The notes below the pieces were generated by a model, which had not been told where the DNA came from, made no database searches, and saw only the letters and a program-made list of their open reading frames with translations. The position numbers and the translations under genes were made by a program. DNA of 64,000 nucleotides from Echiichthys vipera (taxonomy: Eukaryota; Chordata; Actinopteri; Perciformes; Trachinidae), in assembly GCA_963691815.1 (NCBI GenBank), contig OY829662.1:11013748-11077747 (forward strand). The letters run 5' to 3'. Positions 1-12,489 of the stretch are shown one piece after another (positions within the stretch are counted from its first letter, which is position 1; each line of letters opens with the position of its first letter).

Positions 1-134
1 CCGAAACATAGAAAGAGCGAGAGAAGAGAGAGCCTACAGTGCCCTGTTGAGTTCGTCAAATGTTCATAATTGGGAAAAAAAATAAAACACATGTAAGGAT
101 TAAAAAGCCCCAGTAAGACAGCAGTAAAAGAATA

Positions 135-390
135 TTTATTCTTTTTTACCGTTTGTACCTGGAAAGTGCATCATAGATTTTACAGTAAGCAAAATTCATA
201 TTTAAGACATGAACACAACCGAGCGACATTCACAATCATCACTTTTTTTTTCGTTTGGACAGTGTGTTGCATAGGAGGAAACGTCTCTTAAGCAAATGTA
301 TAAAAATTATTTATATTCAGATGAAAACGGGGGAGGTCGACGTGGGCTTTGTTGTTCCATCAGAGCAGGTGTTGTTGGTCATTTGCCAGT
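135..390 (-). other. 3' UTR of parvalbumin paralog 1 with AATAAA signal
   Basis: Follows the stop at 393-391. AATAAA on the minus strand (plus TTTATT at 135-140) lies in a block resembling the 3' end of paralog 2 (around 3448-3460), which supports a true shared polyadenylation region. Confidence 0.65.
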
Positions 391-1195
<805 letters not shown>

Positions 1196-1737
1196 TTTGA
1201 TCTGCAGACATCAAATACACACGGTTATTATAGGCCCTATATGCTACCCATACAGCTGCAAACACTGGGCATGTTATGACGAACTTTCCAGTACCACATA
1301 TTGTTGACTATATGGTTCATTATGTTTTTTTGAGTCCCTTAACTCAATTATTACTCCACCATTTGCATAATGTTGCTAAAAAAGAAAAGAATGAATGATA
1401 TTTAAAAAATGCTGTTAATTATTCCCAATGTAATAGAAATAGGCTAGATAGAAATAGAAACATTTAAATATTTCAAAGAGCAAATTACTCAATCCACTTT
1501 TTCTGAGTTGCATATTTGATTTCCAAATCCCGTTATCGGTTGACACGTGTTCCCTGCAACTTTACAGATGCTGGGAGGTCTGACCGGTAATCCATGTCTT
1601 CATGCGGCTGAAAGAACTTTCTTTGGATGCTGCATTGCGGTGCGAAGTCCACATTAAAAAGTTCAAAAGAAAAGATGCCGAACGTGATGCTGCGTCTTTG
1701 TCTGCGTGGATTCTTCCCTCCTCTCATTCACACTCAC

Positions 1738-1800
1738 CTGTCTGGTGTCTTTGCTTCTGTAGAATACTGATGATACACACAGGACACGAGTCGACTGCAG
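1738..1800 (-). other. pvalb: 5' UTR exon 1 of parvalbumin paralog 1 (approximate)
   Basis: Minus-strand CAG|GTGAGTG donor at 1738/1737, lying about 90 bp downstream of a TATAAAA box. Parvalbumin genes carry a short non-coding first exon, which fits. The transcription start near 1800 is inferred from the TATA box only. Confidence 0.6.
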
Positions 1801-1827
1801 TGGTCTTCCCGCTGCTCCCGGTGACCT

Positions 1828-1932
1828 TTTTATAGTTTCACTCCATCGAAATCTGAGGCATAAGATAACTGACACCGCCGAGAAGGGGGTGGCGAAAATA
1901 TGTCCTGTAGCCAGAGAGAGCTCTATTTTAAG
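1828..1932 (-). promoter_or_regulatory. Core promoter of parvalbumin paralog 1: TATA box and imperfect MEF2-like site
   Basis: The minus strand reads TATAAAA at 1834-1828. About 90 bp upstream, the plus-strand word CTATTTTAAG (1923-1932) is one base off the MEF2 consensus CTAWWWWTAG. Paralog 2 has the same arrangement with a perfect MEF2 site at nearly the same distance. A muscle promoter is inferred. Confidence 0.55.
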
Positions 1933-1999
1933 TTTCACAAATGAAGACGCTTAAAAGGTGCGTTTGAAGAAGTCTTTAATGTCCCCTAATGCTAAGAAT

Positions 2000-3440
2000 A
2001 GGCCTGTTCACTGCTGAGGAGGACGAATTAGAAGTGCTGCTGGCAACACAACAGTGTTCTAGAGGGTGAGGATACGGAACATGCATACTGTACGTTAGGT
2101 TAAAGCTGGCATATCTGGCTCTGAGTGGTTATTTTCCCCCTTTTAGAGTAACAATGTCACTGTGAATTAGTTGTATGTGTTAAAAATGTAGCTGCAGTGG
2201 CTTCTTTATGTTTAACATTTATGTTTACCTGATAGCAACAATGAGCATGTGACATAGTGTATTTTCTCAGTGTAGTCATTTGTGTTTAGTCAGATTTACC
2301 TCATTTGGTGGTCTTTTTACAAATGAGCACATAGCAGTCATGATTGTGACAAGTCCACATTTCAATCCGTCCCATTTTGACCGGAAAGTCAAACATGTTT
2401 TTACAATTGTTGAAATTAGTCCATGAAATTAGTAATAAGTGGACTGCAGTTTTTGGAAACACCCCTGTTGAATTGCTTATTTCAGCTGACCCCCTTTTTA
2501 ACTGCAAGTCCATATACCATTTGTGTTATTGTAACATTGTACACATTAATGTAAAAGTAAACATCAACATGTTTAAAAGCACAAGATAATGCTCAAAAGA
2601 AAGTTTGAAGTTAAAAAAAAGAAGAGAAGGAATTCTGAATGGTTGATCTTGACATTACAAAAGTAGGCTATAACATAATGCTGAGAATAGTTTTTGACCT
2701 GTAGGTGGCATCACAGCCCTGTGGGGTAAGAGTAAGGAGACAGCAGACTGCTGTCACTGTGCCTCTTTCTGTTTTCACCACTGGTTGACAGTAACAAGCT
2801 CAGACTGTCATCTGATCGGGTTGAGGGTTAGCTTATTGCTGACTTGCGGTTCCCTGAGCATTCATAGCTTCCCCTTGAATTGTAATTTGACTTAAATAAG
2901 ACTATTTAAATGTATCGTTGTGCAAATACATGCATTTAGATTATTTTCCAAATAAATTCTAAACACTACAAGAAATCTGAATGGATTATTTTTGTTAAGA
3001 ACCCTTCAGATCGTTGAAGACTTGCATCTGTGCACCAGATTCAAAGGTCCTGCTGATGCACCAGTGGCTGTTAATAGCCGTCCTGTTGCCACAGCACATC
3101 ATGTAATTGACTACTCAGCAGCCCGTGGAGAAAAACATCTGATTACACTGTGTGACAGCTATCCACTGCAAACCGCCCTGGATCCAGGAAGTATATGAGC
3201 AAAGCCCCAGGGCTATTTCCAATGTGTTTGCCAGCTTGGGGGCCTGAGTCCAGCTATACTCCCCGTTTCATTTACCAATTATGAAAATAAAGGCTGGGCC
3301 GGTTAGTTCAATGGCACTTCCCAAGGTATTCAAAAATCCCTGGCAGGTGGAAACTCATTTCTTCCTCAACCCATTGTGCTGACAGCTATATGAATACACA
3401 CAATACCACAATACAAAGATGACCTGAAGGAGATGACTTT
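2000..3440. other. Intergenic, parvalbumin 1 to parvalbumin 2
   Basis: AT-rich sequence between the promoter of paralog 1 and the 3' end of paralog 2. I see no supported gene, RNA or clear transposon here. The short open frames lack splice context or family resemblance. Confidence 0.5.
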
Positions 3441-3454
3441 ACACCAAAAGAATA

Positions 3455-3699
3455 TTTATTCCTGGTTTTTCACTCTTCCTCAAAAGTGCAGATGGTGTTG
3501 TACAGTTTGCACAAGTCATTTCAGAACATTTAACACATCTGAGTAACATTCACAATAAAATATGTGTTCCATGTTGAGAAATGATCCGCAGGCAACTCAT
3601 AAATAAGGTATAAAAAAATATTCTTTCAGCTGGTGAATGCTGAATCTTGCAAGGAGTTCGCAGTTCCACGAAAAGAAGGGGATCTTGGTCAATGGAAAT
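3455..3699 (-). other. 3' UTR of parvalbumin paralog 2
   Basis: Runs from the stop (3702-3700) to an AATAAA signal on the minus strand (plus TTTATT at 3455-3460). The surrounding AAAAGAATATTTATTC block recurs at the end of paralog 1. Confidence 0.65.
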
Positions 3700-5274
3700 T
3701 TATGCCTTTACCATGGCAGCGAACTCTGTGAAAGTAGAATGAAACTGCCATTAGTAATGAAGCAAATGTATCTGTATTCTTACGTCGTCGTGGTGGTATA
3801 ATCTGGACCAACTGGACCCAATCTCTGACCAAGACTCTAATTTTGAGTGATATTGGAAGTATGTGAATGAAATCAGAATAAGTCTTGTATGTCTCTGCTG
3901 TGTTCTTTTATATGCATTAGTGTACTCAGAAGAACAAAGAAAGAACGCTTACCGTCGACTCCGATCTTGCCATCACCATCACTGTCACCAGCGGCGAGGA
4001 AAGCCTTGGTCTCCTTGTCGGTGAGTGCTCTGGCACCAGCAGAGAAGTTCTGCAGGAACAGCCTGACAGGTGGGCAAAACAGCGGGAGTTAAACATTCAG
4101 AATGACTGGTTTTAAATAACTGTGCAGGATGAGTATCCTTTAAAAACATCCCTTGTGTTTGAGATTTGAAGGCCTGTCCATCGGTATTGAGATGTACAAA
4201 GTCATAAAACCTTCAGGCTTTATTAAACATGACTCTATTTAGGTTATTTGGTGCAGTAAGTAATATTACCCCTAAAGCCAGGCAAAGATAAAATGTCCAA
4301 ATAAGAGTGAAGGGTAAATGCACCCCATGTTTTTCTATCGACTAAATAAAGCTGGAGAATATTTTGGGCAACAGAGGCATTGTTTGCATAAGTGTCTTAC
4401 TTCAGCTCCTCCTCCTCAATGAAGCCACTGTTGTCCTGGTCAATGATGGCAAAGGCCTTCTTGACATCTTCAGCGGACTTGCCGGACATGCCGCATGCCT
4501 TGAAGAACTTCTTGTGGTCGAAGGAGTCAGCAGCTGTAACACATATTTTAACTCCATTAGCACCCTGACAGGCTGCATACATAGGCACATAGGACTTCCG
4601 TGTTAATTTCATATAATAACTGTGGCTGGCAGTTTATATCAGAGGTTATCGATTGTTTTTAAAAAGATAGAGGATATACTATGTATATCCCTTTGACTTA
4701 GCCTTTCTTTTTACACACTAGTCTTATGTGAATGAACAACACAAGAGAAACATATTATAAACATACAGTATTAGACATGTATTCAAGATATTTACAGACT
4801 CTAGAGTTACACATTTGACAGATTAGCAAGTATCCTATGAACCATTATAGATTAAAAATATCCATATATTATTGGTTGAATTATGAAGCCTTCTGTAAAA
4901 AATAATAATGATAAAAAGATAACCTTTTATGGTTTATAACATGATAATTTAAATAAAAAACTGCAAACTTTTCACGGACCCCTTGGCAGAGTGCCACGGA
5001 CCCCTGTGTGGTCCCCAACCCCACTTTGAGAATCCATGGTTTACATAAGTTCAGTTGTGTGCATTGTGAGCCCCATTTTTTTTAACAGTTTCCTTTCAAC
5101 TTAAACTTGCAGTGAGAATTCACATTATGCAAATAGTAATAACAATAAAGTGTGAACTGTATCAATCGTACTGTGTCATTTATTGCGCACTAAATGAAGA
5201 GAATGAGGCTCACCTGCGCAGCCGGCCAGGGCGGCTGTGACTTCAGCTTCAGCAAGAACACCAGCGAAGGCCAT
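3700..5274 (-). CDS. pvalb: Parvalbumin beta, paralog 2 (109 aa, complete; canonical muscle type)
   Basis: Same role and family as paralog 1. Coding exons: 5274-5214, 4533-4401, 4062-3953, 3725-3700 (61+133+110+26 = 330 nt). The protein starts MAFAGVLAEAEVTAALAGC and ends EFAAMVKA, the usual ending of fish muscle beta-parvalbumins, a group that includes the major fish allergens. The CD loop is DQDNSGFIEEEE and the EF loop DSDGDGKIGVDE. Cys is at position 18 after Met removal. The ATG follows the acceptor at 5284/5283 by only a few A-rich bases. Length equals the family norm. Perfect MEF2 and TATA elements upstream suggest strong muscle expression. Ca2+ binding is family knowledge; expression is inference. 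Confidence 0.97.
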
Positions 5275-6046
5275 TTTTTTATTCTGGAGGAGGAAAGAAG
5301 ACAAGGCTCATGGTTAATATCTAAACATCACAAACCCCATACAGTAGTCATATGGCTGCAAATATCCTGCTTTAATGCGATAATTAGATCTTTTGTATCT
5401 GGAAGATTATCCTAAAATGGACTGCTGAGAGGTATTCAGAGGGTTTGATGACTAACTAGAGTTTTCCTACTTTTTTTTTTAAATAATCGAAGTGAGCCTA
5501 AAAACCATGCATCAGTGGCCAGATATTAAGTATTTAACGAGACTATACCTCGTCTGGCGTCACAAGAGACGGAAGGTTCAGCAACGCTGTATTGGAAATA
5601 ATCTAAAAGAACATAAAGAGGTTCAAAGTTCATTTTGGTCACAAGTAAACTAATGAACTCCTTTAATTGTCAGCCCAGGTTGCCAGACTCAGTTTCCCCA
5701 ACACTAAATAGATGATGCTCCCACTTGAGAGGCCAAATCACGGCAACTAGAATCATTGCCAAGTGGTGTCAAACGCGTCGATAGCTTTGGGGATGATTTT
5801 TTTTTTTTTTTGCATCCGGTTAAAACAGACGAGGTAAAATAGCGCAATTATCCTCCACAGACGTTGATCCTTTGAAACCCAACGGCCACTTTGGGCCTCC
5901 ATTTTCCGTCCTGTGATCCCGTGTAGTTTTCTCTATGTTGGTTCCATTTCTGCCTAAAGTTATAGTCCAAGGGGATCTCATCTTCTCGTCCCCTTTGCCT
6001 CCCAGAGTAAACTGCCAGCAGTCAGCGTGCTCTGCTTCCCACTCAC

Positions 6047-6095
6047 CTTTGGGTTGCGTTGAGGCGAGTGAAAACCAAGGCGGACTCGAGTGAAT
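6047..6095 (-). other. pvalb: 5' UTR exon 1 of parvalbumin paralog 2 (approximate)
   Basis: Minus-strand donor AAAG|GTGAGT at 6047/6046, about 75 bp downstream of a TATATAA box. The transcription start near 6095 is inferred. Confidence 0.6.
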
Positions 6096-6120
6096 GCCAC
6101 TAGCGACGTTCCCCTCGCTC

Positions 6121-6229
6121 TTATATATCCTTGAGCAACACCATTTACAGAGATTTGAGTCCCAGTATCAGGTACCAAGATGTGTGGGTTTCGAAAAAAA
6201 TGTGTCTACTAGTCTCGATCTATTTTTAG
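6121..6229 (-). promoter_or_regulatory. Promoter of parvalbumin paralog 2: TATATAA box plus perfect MEF2 site
   Basis: TATATAA on the minus strand at 6127-6121. CTATTTTTAG at 6220-6229 matches the MEF2 consensus YTAWWWWTAR exactly, about 93 bp upstream of the TATA box. This is a typical skeletal-muscle promoter layout. Confidence 0.65.
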
Positions 6230-6916
6230 GTGAACAAATGAGGATGCTACCATGTGTGCTGAGGGCCTTATAGCTAGACGTGTGGAAACCCGAGCAGGCC
6301 CCGCTGCTCACTGACTTCACGTTGCACCCATAACTGATTTATAACCAAACATTCAAGACGCTGATTCTTATATTTTGAGTATTGATGAAATGAACTCGTG
6401 AGTGTAGGCCATGGGTCACATCCCCTAATTTGGTTTGTGAGGAAAAACTGAATGAGCACGGAGGACTCAGTGCCACATTGAACTGCTGTTCACTCTCCTA
6501 CTGTTGGATGAAATATTTTTTATTTTCAATGACTTACTCAAAGGTTGTGAATATATGCGGAAGGGCTAAACACTGCCCTCAAAAGCACTGTCTCTTTTTA
6601 TCTCCTTGTGATATGAGAGGCTAATTGAGGCATGCCCCTCTGTGATAGACCCTTGTTAGACTCGAGTTTGCAACACTCCCTTGAGATGGTCTCAGATGAT
6701 AGATATGTATCTGCGCTCCTGTGACATTAACAAGCTATACTTAAAGCACAAGCTATACCGTATATTTCCATATGGTTCATATGAACTCCGCATGCAGTGT
6801 GTCGAGTTTCAAGCGAACACAGCGGCCAAACAGCCTTTTCGGGCCTTTACTGTACTATTGAATCCTCTATCCTTAGTAGGCAATGTTCCAATCATTCACA
6901 CGATTATTTTGTGCGT

Positions 6917-6948
6917 GTGTGTGTGCGGGCGCGTGTGTGCGCGTGTGT

Positions 6949-6979
<31 letters not shown>

Positions 6980-6986
6980 GGGGGGG
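6917..6986. repeat. (GT)n tract followed by an unbroken run of 24 G
   Basis: An imperfect GT/GC tract runs directly into a G homopolymer at 6963-6986. Such a run could form G-quadruplex structure and is prone to length errors in sequencing. Confidence 0.95.
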
Positions 6987-7629
6987 CAATTGGGTGCGTG
7001 GACACGTGAACAAGTTAGCAGTATGTTGACAACTCAGTTTACTCTAAGGCGCTGCCACGCCAAAAAACGCAACTCATTATCTTTATTAATGACCACTTCA
7101 GGTTATTTGATCCACAGTCACTCATCTCAGTCATCTCAGTCATCTCGGATCAGTAAAAATAAAATTGTATTTTCCGATAATTATGGTGGGTATTCTATCT
7201 GGGTATGCAGGAATTCAAAATCCGTCCAGCAGAAGGCAGTAATAAACCTTATACGGAAAAAGTATGAGGAATAAGGATTTTGTTTGTTGTTGTTGTTGAA
7301 GAACCCATGTTAGAAGATTTGAAAGAGGAAACATCATTAATAATATGATATTAATACAATTCTAATATCTGGTCAAATTGGACTTAGTGGCTTTGTCAAT
7401 TCAACTACTCTGCAGTGAATCAGCATTTTGATGTGTTACAGTGTAGGAAAATCACAGGTTTTTACTAATAACACTAACGATGGCTCCATTCAAATCAAGT
7501 GTATTCCAGTGAGGACAGCCAGACAGCACACACAATACCAGGTCCTTGAAACCAAAGCAGCCAAGTCTCTTGTGATGAATTAATATGTCAGTCATCGTTA
7601 ACTTTTCTTAGAGGTGTAGCCAGCATGAG

Positions 7630-7930
7630 TGATGCAGAGACTTCCACATCTGCACTCCTGGCGTCTTTGATCTGTCACTGCAGTAGGGAGATGACTATAA
7701 CAGATGCATTTTCTGCCTATATAAACTATAGTTGTGACATCTTAACTATACGAAAGTCCTGATTGCTCTTTTAAAGCTACAGTCTATGATTTAAAGGCAC
7801 AGTCAGGCACAATACAAGCTGCTTGAATTTCTCAATTGACTGGGCATTTTGATACTTTCACAGTATTTATACAGCACCTCGGCCTGCTTTATATATGAAA
7901 AAAGACCCGCAAATCTCATTAAAAAAGGGA
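7630..7930 (+). mobile_element. piggyBac-like MITE, degraded copy A
   Basis: Shares ordered blocks with the copies at 45166, 48534, 50399 and 62041: the segments around ACATCTGC, TAGTTGTGACATC, AAGTCCTGA and GATACTTTCACAGTATTTATA. The termini are eroded, so borders are approximate. Confidence 0.7.
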
Positions 7931-8023
7931 ACTCTAGGTGTAAATGAAATGTTGTGAGACACTTAATGCAGTGTCTGCAGATGGGAAAAAAGCAACACAA
8001 AGTGATATCACATTTTAAATTAA

Positions 8024-8273
8024 TTTATTAACCCATTCCAGGTACTTGATTGTTTAAACACGCACACAACTAATAACCAACTTTAGCTGTTTGTCCACCA
8101 AACATCTTATGCATTATTGTATTACATCAACAGGGAGAGCAGCAAGCAGGTAGAGAATAATCCGCGGTTTCTGGTGTTTGCATCAAACAATCTGGAAAAT
8201 CAGGATTTCCATGAGAAACCTGTTTTAAAATAGGGAAAGACAGTCGTGGTCAAAGCTGTTTGGTCTCTTTATT
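8024..8273 (-). other. 3' end of parvalbumin paralog 3 with two candidate AATAAA signals
   Basis: One AATAAA hexamer (plus TTTATT, 8268-8273) overlaps the stop codon at 8271-8269. A second, at 8024-8029, would give a UTR of about 240 nt and is the more plausible signal. Confidence 0.5.
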
Positions 8274-10090
8274 TCAGGATATCGCAGAACTCTGTGGGAG
8301 AGAGAAATAAATTGAGTCAGGAAAGAAGTCAGTGTCATACAACATCATAAGGAAGACGACTAACCAAACAACTAATTGTTTTGTGCATGTGCGTGTATGT
8401 GCTTTTTATAGACTGCAATTTCAGCACCAAGTAATGGACAGCTCCCCTGCACAGATGGCTTCTTTTCTAATCTGCCGGCAGCTTTTTCAGAAGTTTCACT
8501 TGCACCCACCTTCCATCCCAATCTTGCCATCACCATCCTTATCCCCTGCAGCCATCAGAGCCCTGGTCTCAGCCGCAGTCAGCTCCCTCGCCCCCGGAGA
8601 GAAATTCTGAAGGAACAGTCTTATGGGTGCAAAAAAAAATATCAGTAAAAAGTTCAGACTAATATCATCATATCATACTGTAGTTTGTATCTTCCCCTCT
8701 AGGCCTTTCTGAGCCATTTCAATCCCCTTCCCCATCACTCACCAGCCCTCCCCCTCAAGGATTACTGAATTTATTCACGGTGGGAATGCAGCTCCATTCA
8801 CACATTGACCTCTGCCTGTGGGCCAGTTACGACATACATGGCGCACAGATGCACAAACACACTCACACGCACATCTGTATCCTTACTTGAGCTCCTCCTC
8901 CTCAATGTATCCACTTCTGTCTTGGTCCAGGACTGTAAACACTTTTTGACCATCTGCCTCGGATGAGCCGGTTAGTCCCACTTGTGCAAAGAATGACTTG
9001 AAGTTGAAAGTGCCTGGAGCTACAGAGAGAGAAAGGAAGAGAGATGAAGAGAGCAAAAGAGAGCGAGCCAGATGTTGGAGTGAGAGGTCAATCACAGAAT
9101 GATGAGAAAGCAAGAATGGCGAGGGACTGAATAGAGATGTCACATTTACTCATTCGCTCAGATGATTTTCATTCTTCCACCAATGACATTTACCAATATA
9201 CACCCTGTAGCACATCACTGTCTTATACCATTATAGGCTATGTCATTATGCTATTGAAACAGTCTAAGCACACTGAATATTGCCCATGGCTCAAATGCAA
9301 ACCTAAATGTTAAAAGCCCTTTATTCACCAAGCTCAGTTCAGAGTGGATCATCTAGCATAAGTAATTAAAAATGATTTCATAATTTCGACTGAAATAAAT
9401 GTATTTCCGCTGATTTAAAAATCAGTCACCTTAAAATATAGGAGGGGGGATCTTAACAAATGTACGCCCAACCCAAGGATGATTGGTGTGTTATCCACGC
9501 TTTTGTGAAACACAATTTTACAATTACTTATTAAAATAAATCATAGAAATACTGCATGCTAAAAAAAAAAGTTAAAAAAAAGAACAAGTTCAAATGTTAT
9601 TTCGCCTGAAACATCATTAACGGGGGGTTCTCTTGAATAAAGGGTATATAAGCACTGACATTTAGTTTTCATCTGAGGGGTTGAGCTGTGTCTGCCTTGT
9701 CAAGCAAACATAATTGCAAGAGATAAATGATTAAATGCTTTCGGATATGAGGACTGTGTGATTTGGTATTCTCTATGTGAATGCTCAGTATAAACACTTT
9801 GGTATCTGGGTGGTGACCGCTCTCCTGCCACTTTGCTGCCTGGTTACCTGCAGGCTCCCTGTCCCCACGGTGAACACTACATGCAGGTATCCATAGTGAG
9901 ACTAGAAGTGGATCTGTCTCCCTCTGCAATATGTGAGTGGATTTATGTTCACTAACTATGTGCTCTTGATTTAATTATAAGATGCATGTGTCTCCCTGCA
10001 AGCGAGCGTGTGCGTGCCATCTGACTCACCTTGACAAGCCTGGACTGCAGCCTTGATGTCCTCAGCGCTCAGCATCCCTGAAAATGCCAT
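8269..10090 (-). CDS. pvalb: Parvalbumin paralog 3, oncomodulin-like (108 aa, complete)
   Basis: EF-hand Ca2+ buffer, divergent from its two neighbours. Coding exons: 10090-10030, 9019-8887, 8619-8510, 8291-8269 (61+133+110+23 = 327 nt), with continuous phase and GT/AG borders. It starts MAFSGMLSAEDIKAAVQAC and ends EFCDILK. The CD loop is DQDRSGYIEEEE and the EF loop DKDGDGKIGMEE; both keep every ligand. Features shared with oncomodulin and avian thymic parvalbumin, as I remember them, include MLSAEDI near the N-terminus, SGYIEEEEL, GARELT and AAGDKDGDGKIG. Its position beside lmtk2 matches OCM2 beside LMTK2 in human. There is a TATA box but no MEF2 site at the distance seen in the other two, so expression may differ. 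Family membership is sure; the oncomodulin label is inferred. Confidence 0.95.
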
Positions 10091-10619
10091 GGTCCTCTGT
10101 AGCTGCCTGAGGGGTGCAAACACACGTACACGGAGGCAATGCAAAGTGATAGTAAATGAGACTGGTGCAGGAATTTTCCGCTGTCAGATAACAGTCTCTG
10201 TCAGATAAATAAATTAAGCGTAATTGTTCTTCTGTGGGTAGTCTTAAGGTCATCAGCACTGTCAAAAACAAGGTGCTGAGTTCACCTTTCATCAAGAGGG
10301 CTGTGTCCTTTTTACAGTGAGGTACAAGCAGATTAACAAAAGCTATACAACTCTGTATTGTTTTCTCAGAGAGAGAAACAGATACATTTCATCATATGAG
10401 AATTGATTAAATGAGAGCTATGTTTCACAAAATGAGAGAGAAAGTTGCTGCAACTCAAAGGAGCAAACATAATTACCCTTGAACATTCAAATTTTTGTAG
10501 TTCCCCCTTTTTAAAAGAAAAATAATTGAGATGCTTTAAGGCACCAGCACACAGAACTGCCAGCTATCATCACACAAACATTGCTGTGCACATGAATTTG
10601 CAAAAAGCTTGGTACTCAC

Positions 10620-10685
10620 TGTGCTTCGGGTGAGTTTTGCACTCTCTGATGCGCAGATCTCTGCTTGTCTTTCCTCGTGCTTATA
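10620..10685 (-). promoter_or_regulatory. TATA box and 5' UTR exon 1 of parvalbumin paralog 3
   Basis: TATAAG on the minus strand at 10685-10680, with a donor (GTGAGT) at 10619 ending a short non-coding exon of about 35 nt. No MEF2 consensus is visible about 90 bp upstream of the TATA box. Confidence 0.55.
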
Positions 10686-10689
10686 AGGC

Positions 10690-12200
10690 ACCAACACTCT
10701 CTTGCAGCTGCGTGATCCGGAGTACAAGAAGCAACCTGACGTATCTGTCCTCAAACCCAGGGAGATTTCCCCCCACGCCACAGAATGCCTCCTCCTCCTT
10801 CATCAGTTAATCAGAGCGGATAATTTTCTCACTTATACTGTTGTGCAAATTTGCTGGCATGGGAAAAAAAATACAGTAAAAATGAATTGCATTCTAGTCT
10901 GATAATCATAAATGTAATTTCAGTAGTGCAAAATGTTCATGTTTGTCTTACTACACCTGCTGTGAATATACTGCTATACATCTAATGGTATTAACATGAT
11001 TATAATAGTATCAAATACAGAAGCAGGTGTATTTAAGAAATACAAAACCTATTAGTCCATGTGATGAATGTGATATTGTCAGCTTTGTATATAATTAATT
11101 AATTTATAATCATAATCATATCTGGTAGTTAAAATATAAATGTAACCACATGGGTATACAGCTACCCTATTGCACAGTAAGTCTTAGCTGTATACATAAA
11201 AAAGGGGTAATGTGGGACAATAACTGCACTATAATATTCACCAACTGGGTGAATCTCAATGTGCAATAGTAATATTTTTCCTCTGTGCCTTAGTGTGAAT
11301 TTAAAACATTTTAAAATACTGTATATATTGTTCCTGTTATTCTTACATTTTATATTTCCCTGTGTTTATATATTTTCTACAATTTATTGTGTCCTACTGA
11401 TACTTCTTCTATGTTTGCTATCCACTTTGCTGCTTTGTGGGACTAATAAAGGAATATATTATCTTAATACTTAAATATGGTGGTATGTTCTGTAGTAAGG
11501 TTTTTATCACGCCTCATAAAAAACAATTATGGTGTGGCTTAAAAGTCATTAAAACAACATTATGTCAGGAAACTTAGCCTACACATGAATTTAAATGGGT
11601 AAGATAACAACTTGACTACTGTTCAAGAGCATCAGTCCTGTATGTGTAGCTATCGTGATCAAAATAGAGTTTGCTTTGTTTGTTTTGCTATGAGTATTTA
11701 GTAATGTTACCAGGTTAAATCACTACAAATAAAATAAAATAAAAAACCCTCATGAAATAGATAAACCAGCATCACTGCACCAGTCACATGTTCCTGTCCA
11801 CCTGTAAAACGTTGCCTGGCAGTTTATGGTTGGCTGTAAATCCCAGAATAAACATGTATTATAGACAGGTCTTCTTTCTGAATCATTATTGCGTGCCTCA
11901 CATGGCTGGCAAGTGACTGTAAAAAAAAAAAAAGCTTTGGATTTACGTGACACTAATGACAAAGCTCAAATATGACTGGCTCTGCGTGTTTAACGAGAAG
12001 GCCTTCTTCGTCGTGATTGGCTTGATTACTTGTCAATCATTTGAGGATTTTACGCCTTTATTCCGTGGTGTGACGTTTTACAGGAACATGGCGCTTTGGA
12101 AGGGGAGGCGTTTCGTGATAGTCAGGGCTATTGATTTTTTCTTTAAGCTAGCTATGTTCATTTAAATAACATTAAGGCACACACACCGAATATGACAGGT
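10690..12200. other. Intergenic between parvalbumin 3 and lmtk2 (divergent promoters)
   Basis: The two genes are transcribed away from each other. The interval holds a LINE tail at about 11250-11475 and is otherwise AT-rich without a supported gene. The lmtk2 promoter and 5' UTR must start in roughly 11950-12490, but no clear core element fixes the start. Confidence 0.5.
11250..11475 (+). mobile_element. LINE (L2-like) 3' tail fragment
   Basis: Ends in TTTGTGGGACTAATAAAGG followed by ATATTATCTTA, the characteristic 3' end of teleost L2-type retrotransposons. Only the tail remains, with no reverse transcriptase reading frame. Confidence 0.6.
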
Positions 12201-12489
12201 CGTGAAAGGTGAGCGCTTCTGTTGTCTCCATGGACAACGGAACAATACATTCCGTAGCGGTGTTTGCTGTCGTCAGCAGTGACATGCTAGCTGAAGCTAC
12301 TTAGCTGGCTAACAGTAAGTAGCTAGCGTTAACGTTAAACAGACAGAAAATATGCTTGTTTGTGTAGCCTACACTGACATTAAACTCAGTATCAATGGTT
12401 AGAATACGCTATTTAGCATCAAATCAGCAATATATTGTTTAGGACGACGATTCCAATTAGCTACCATTTTTGTTAGCTGAGCTAGGAGG

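Larger units (their letters stand above)
6230..8023. other. Intergenic, parvalbumin 2 to parvalbumin 3
   Basis: No gene supported. It holds the GT/poly-G tract at 6917-6986 and a degraded MITE copy at about 7630-7930. Open frames here come from low-complexity or repeat sequence. Confidence 0.5.

Noticed and set aside
6681..7274. 197-residue plus-strand open frame
   Set aside because: Runs through the GT/poly-G tract, has biased low-complexity content and resembles no family I recognise.
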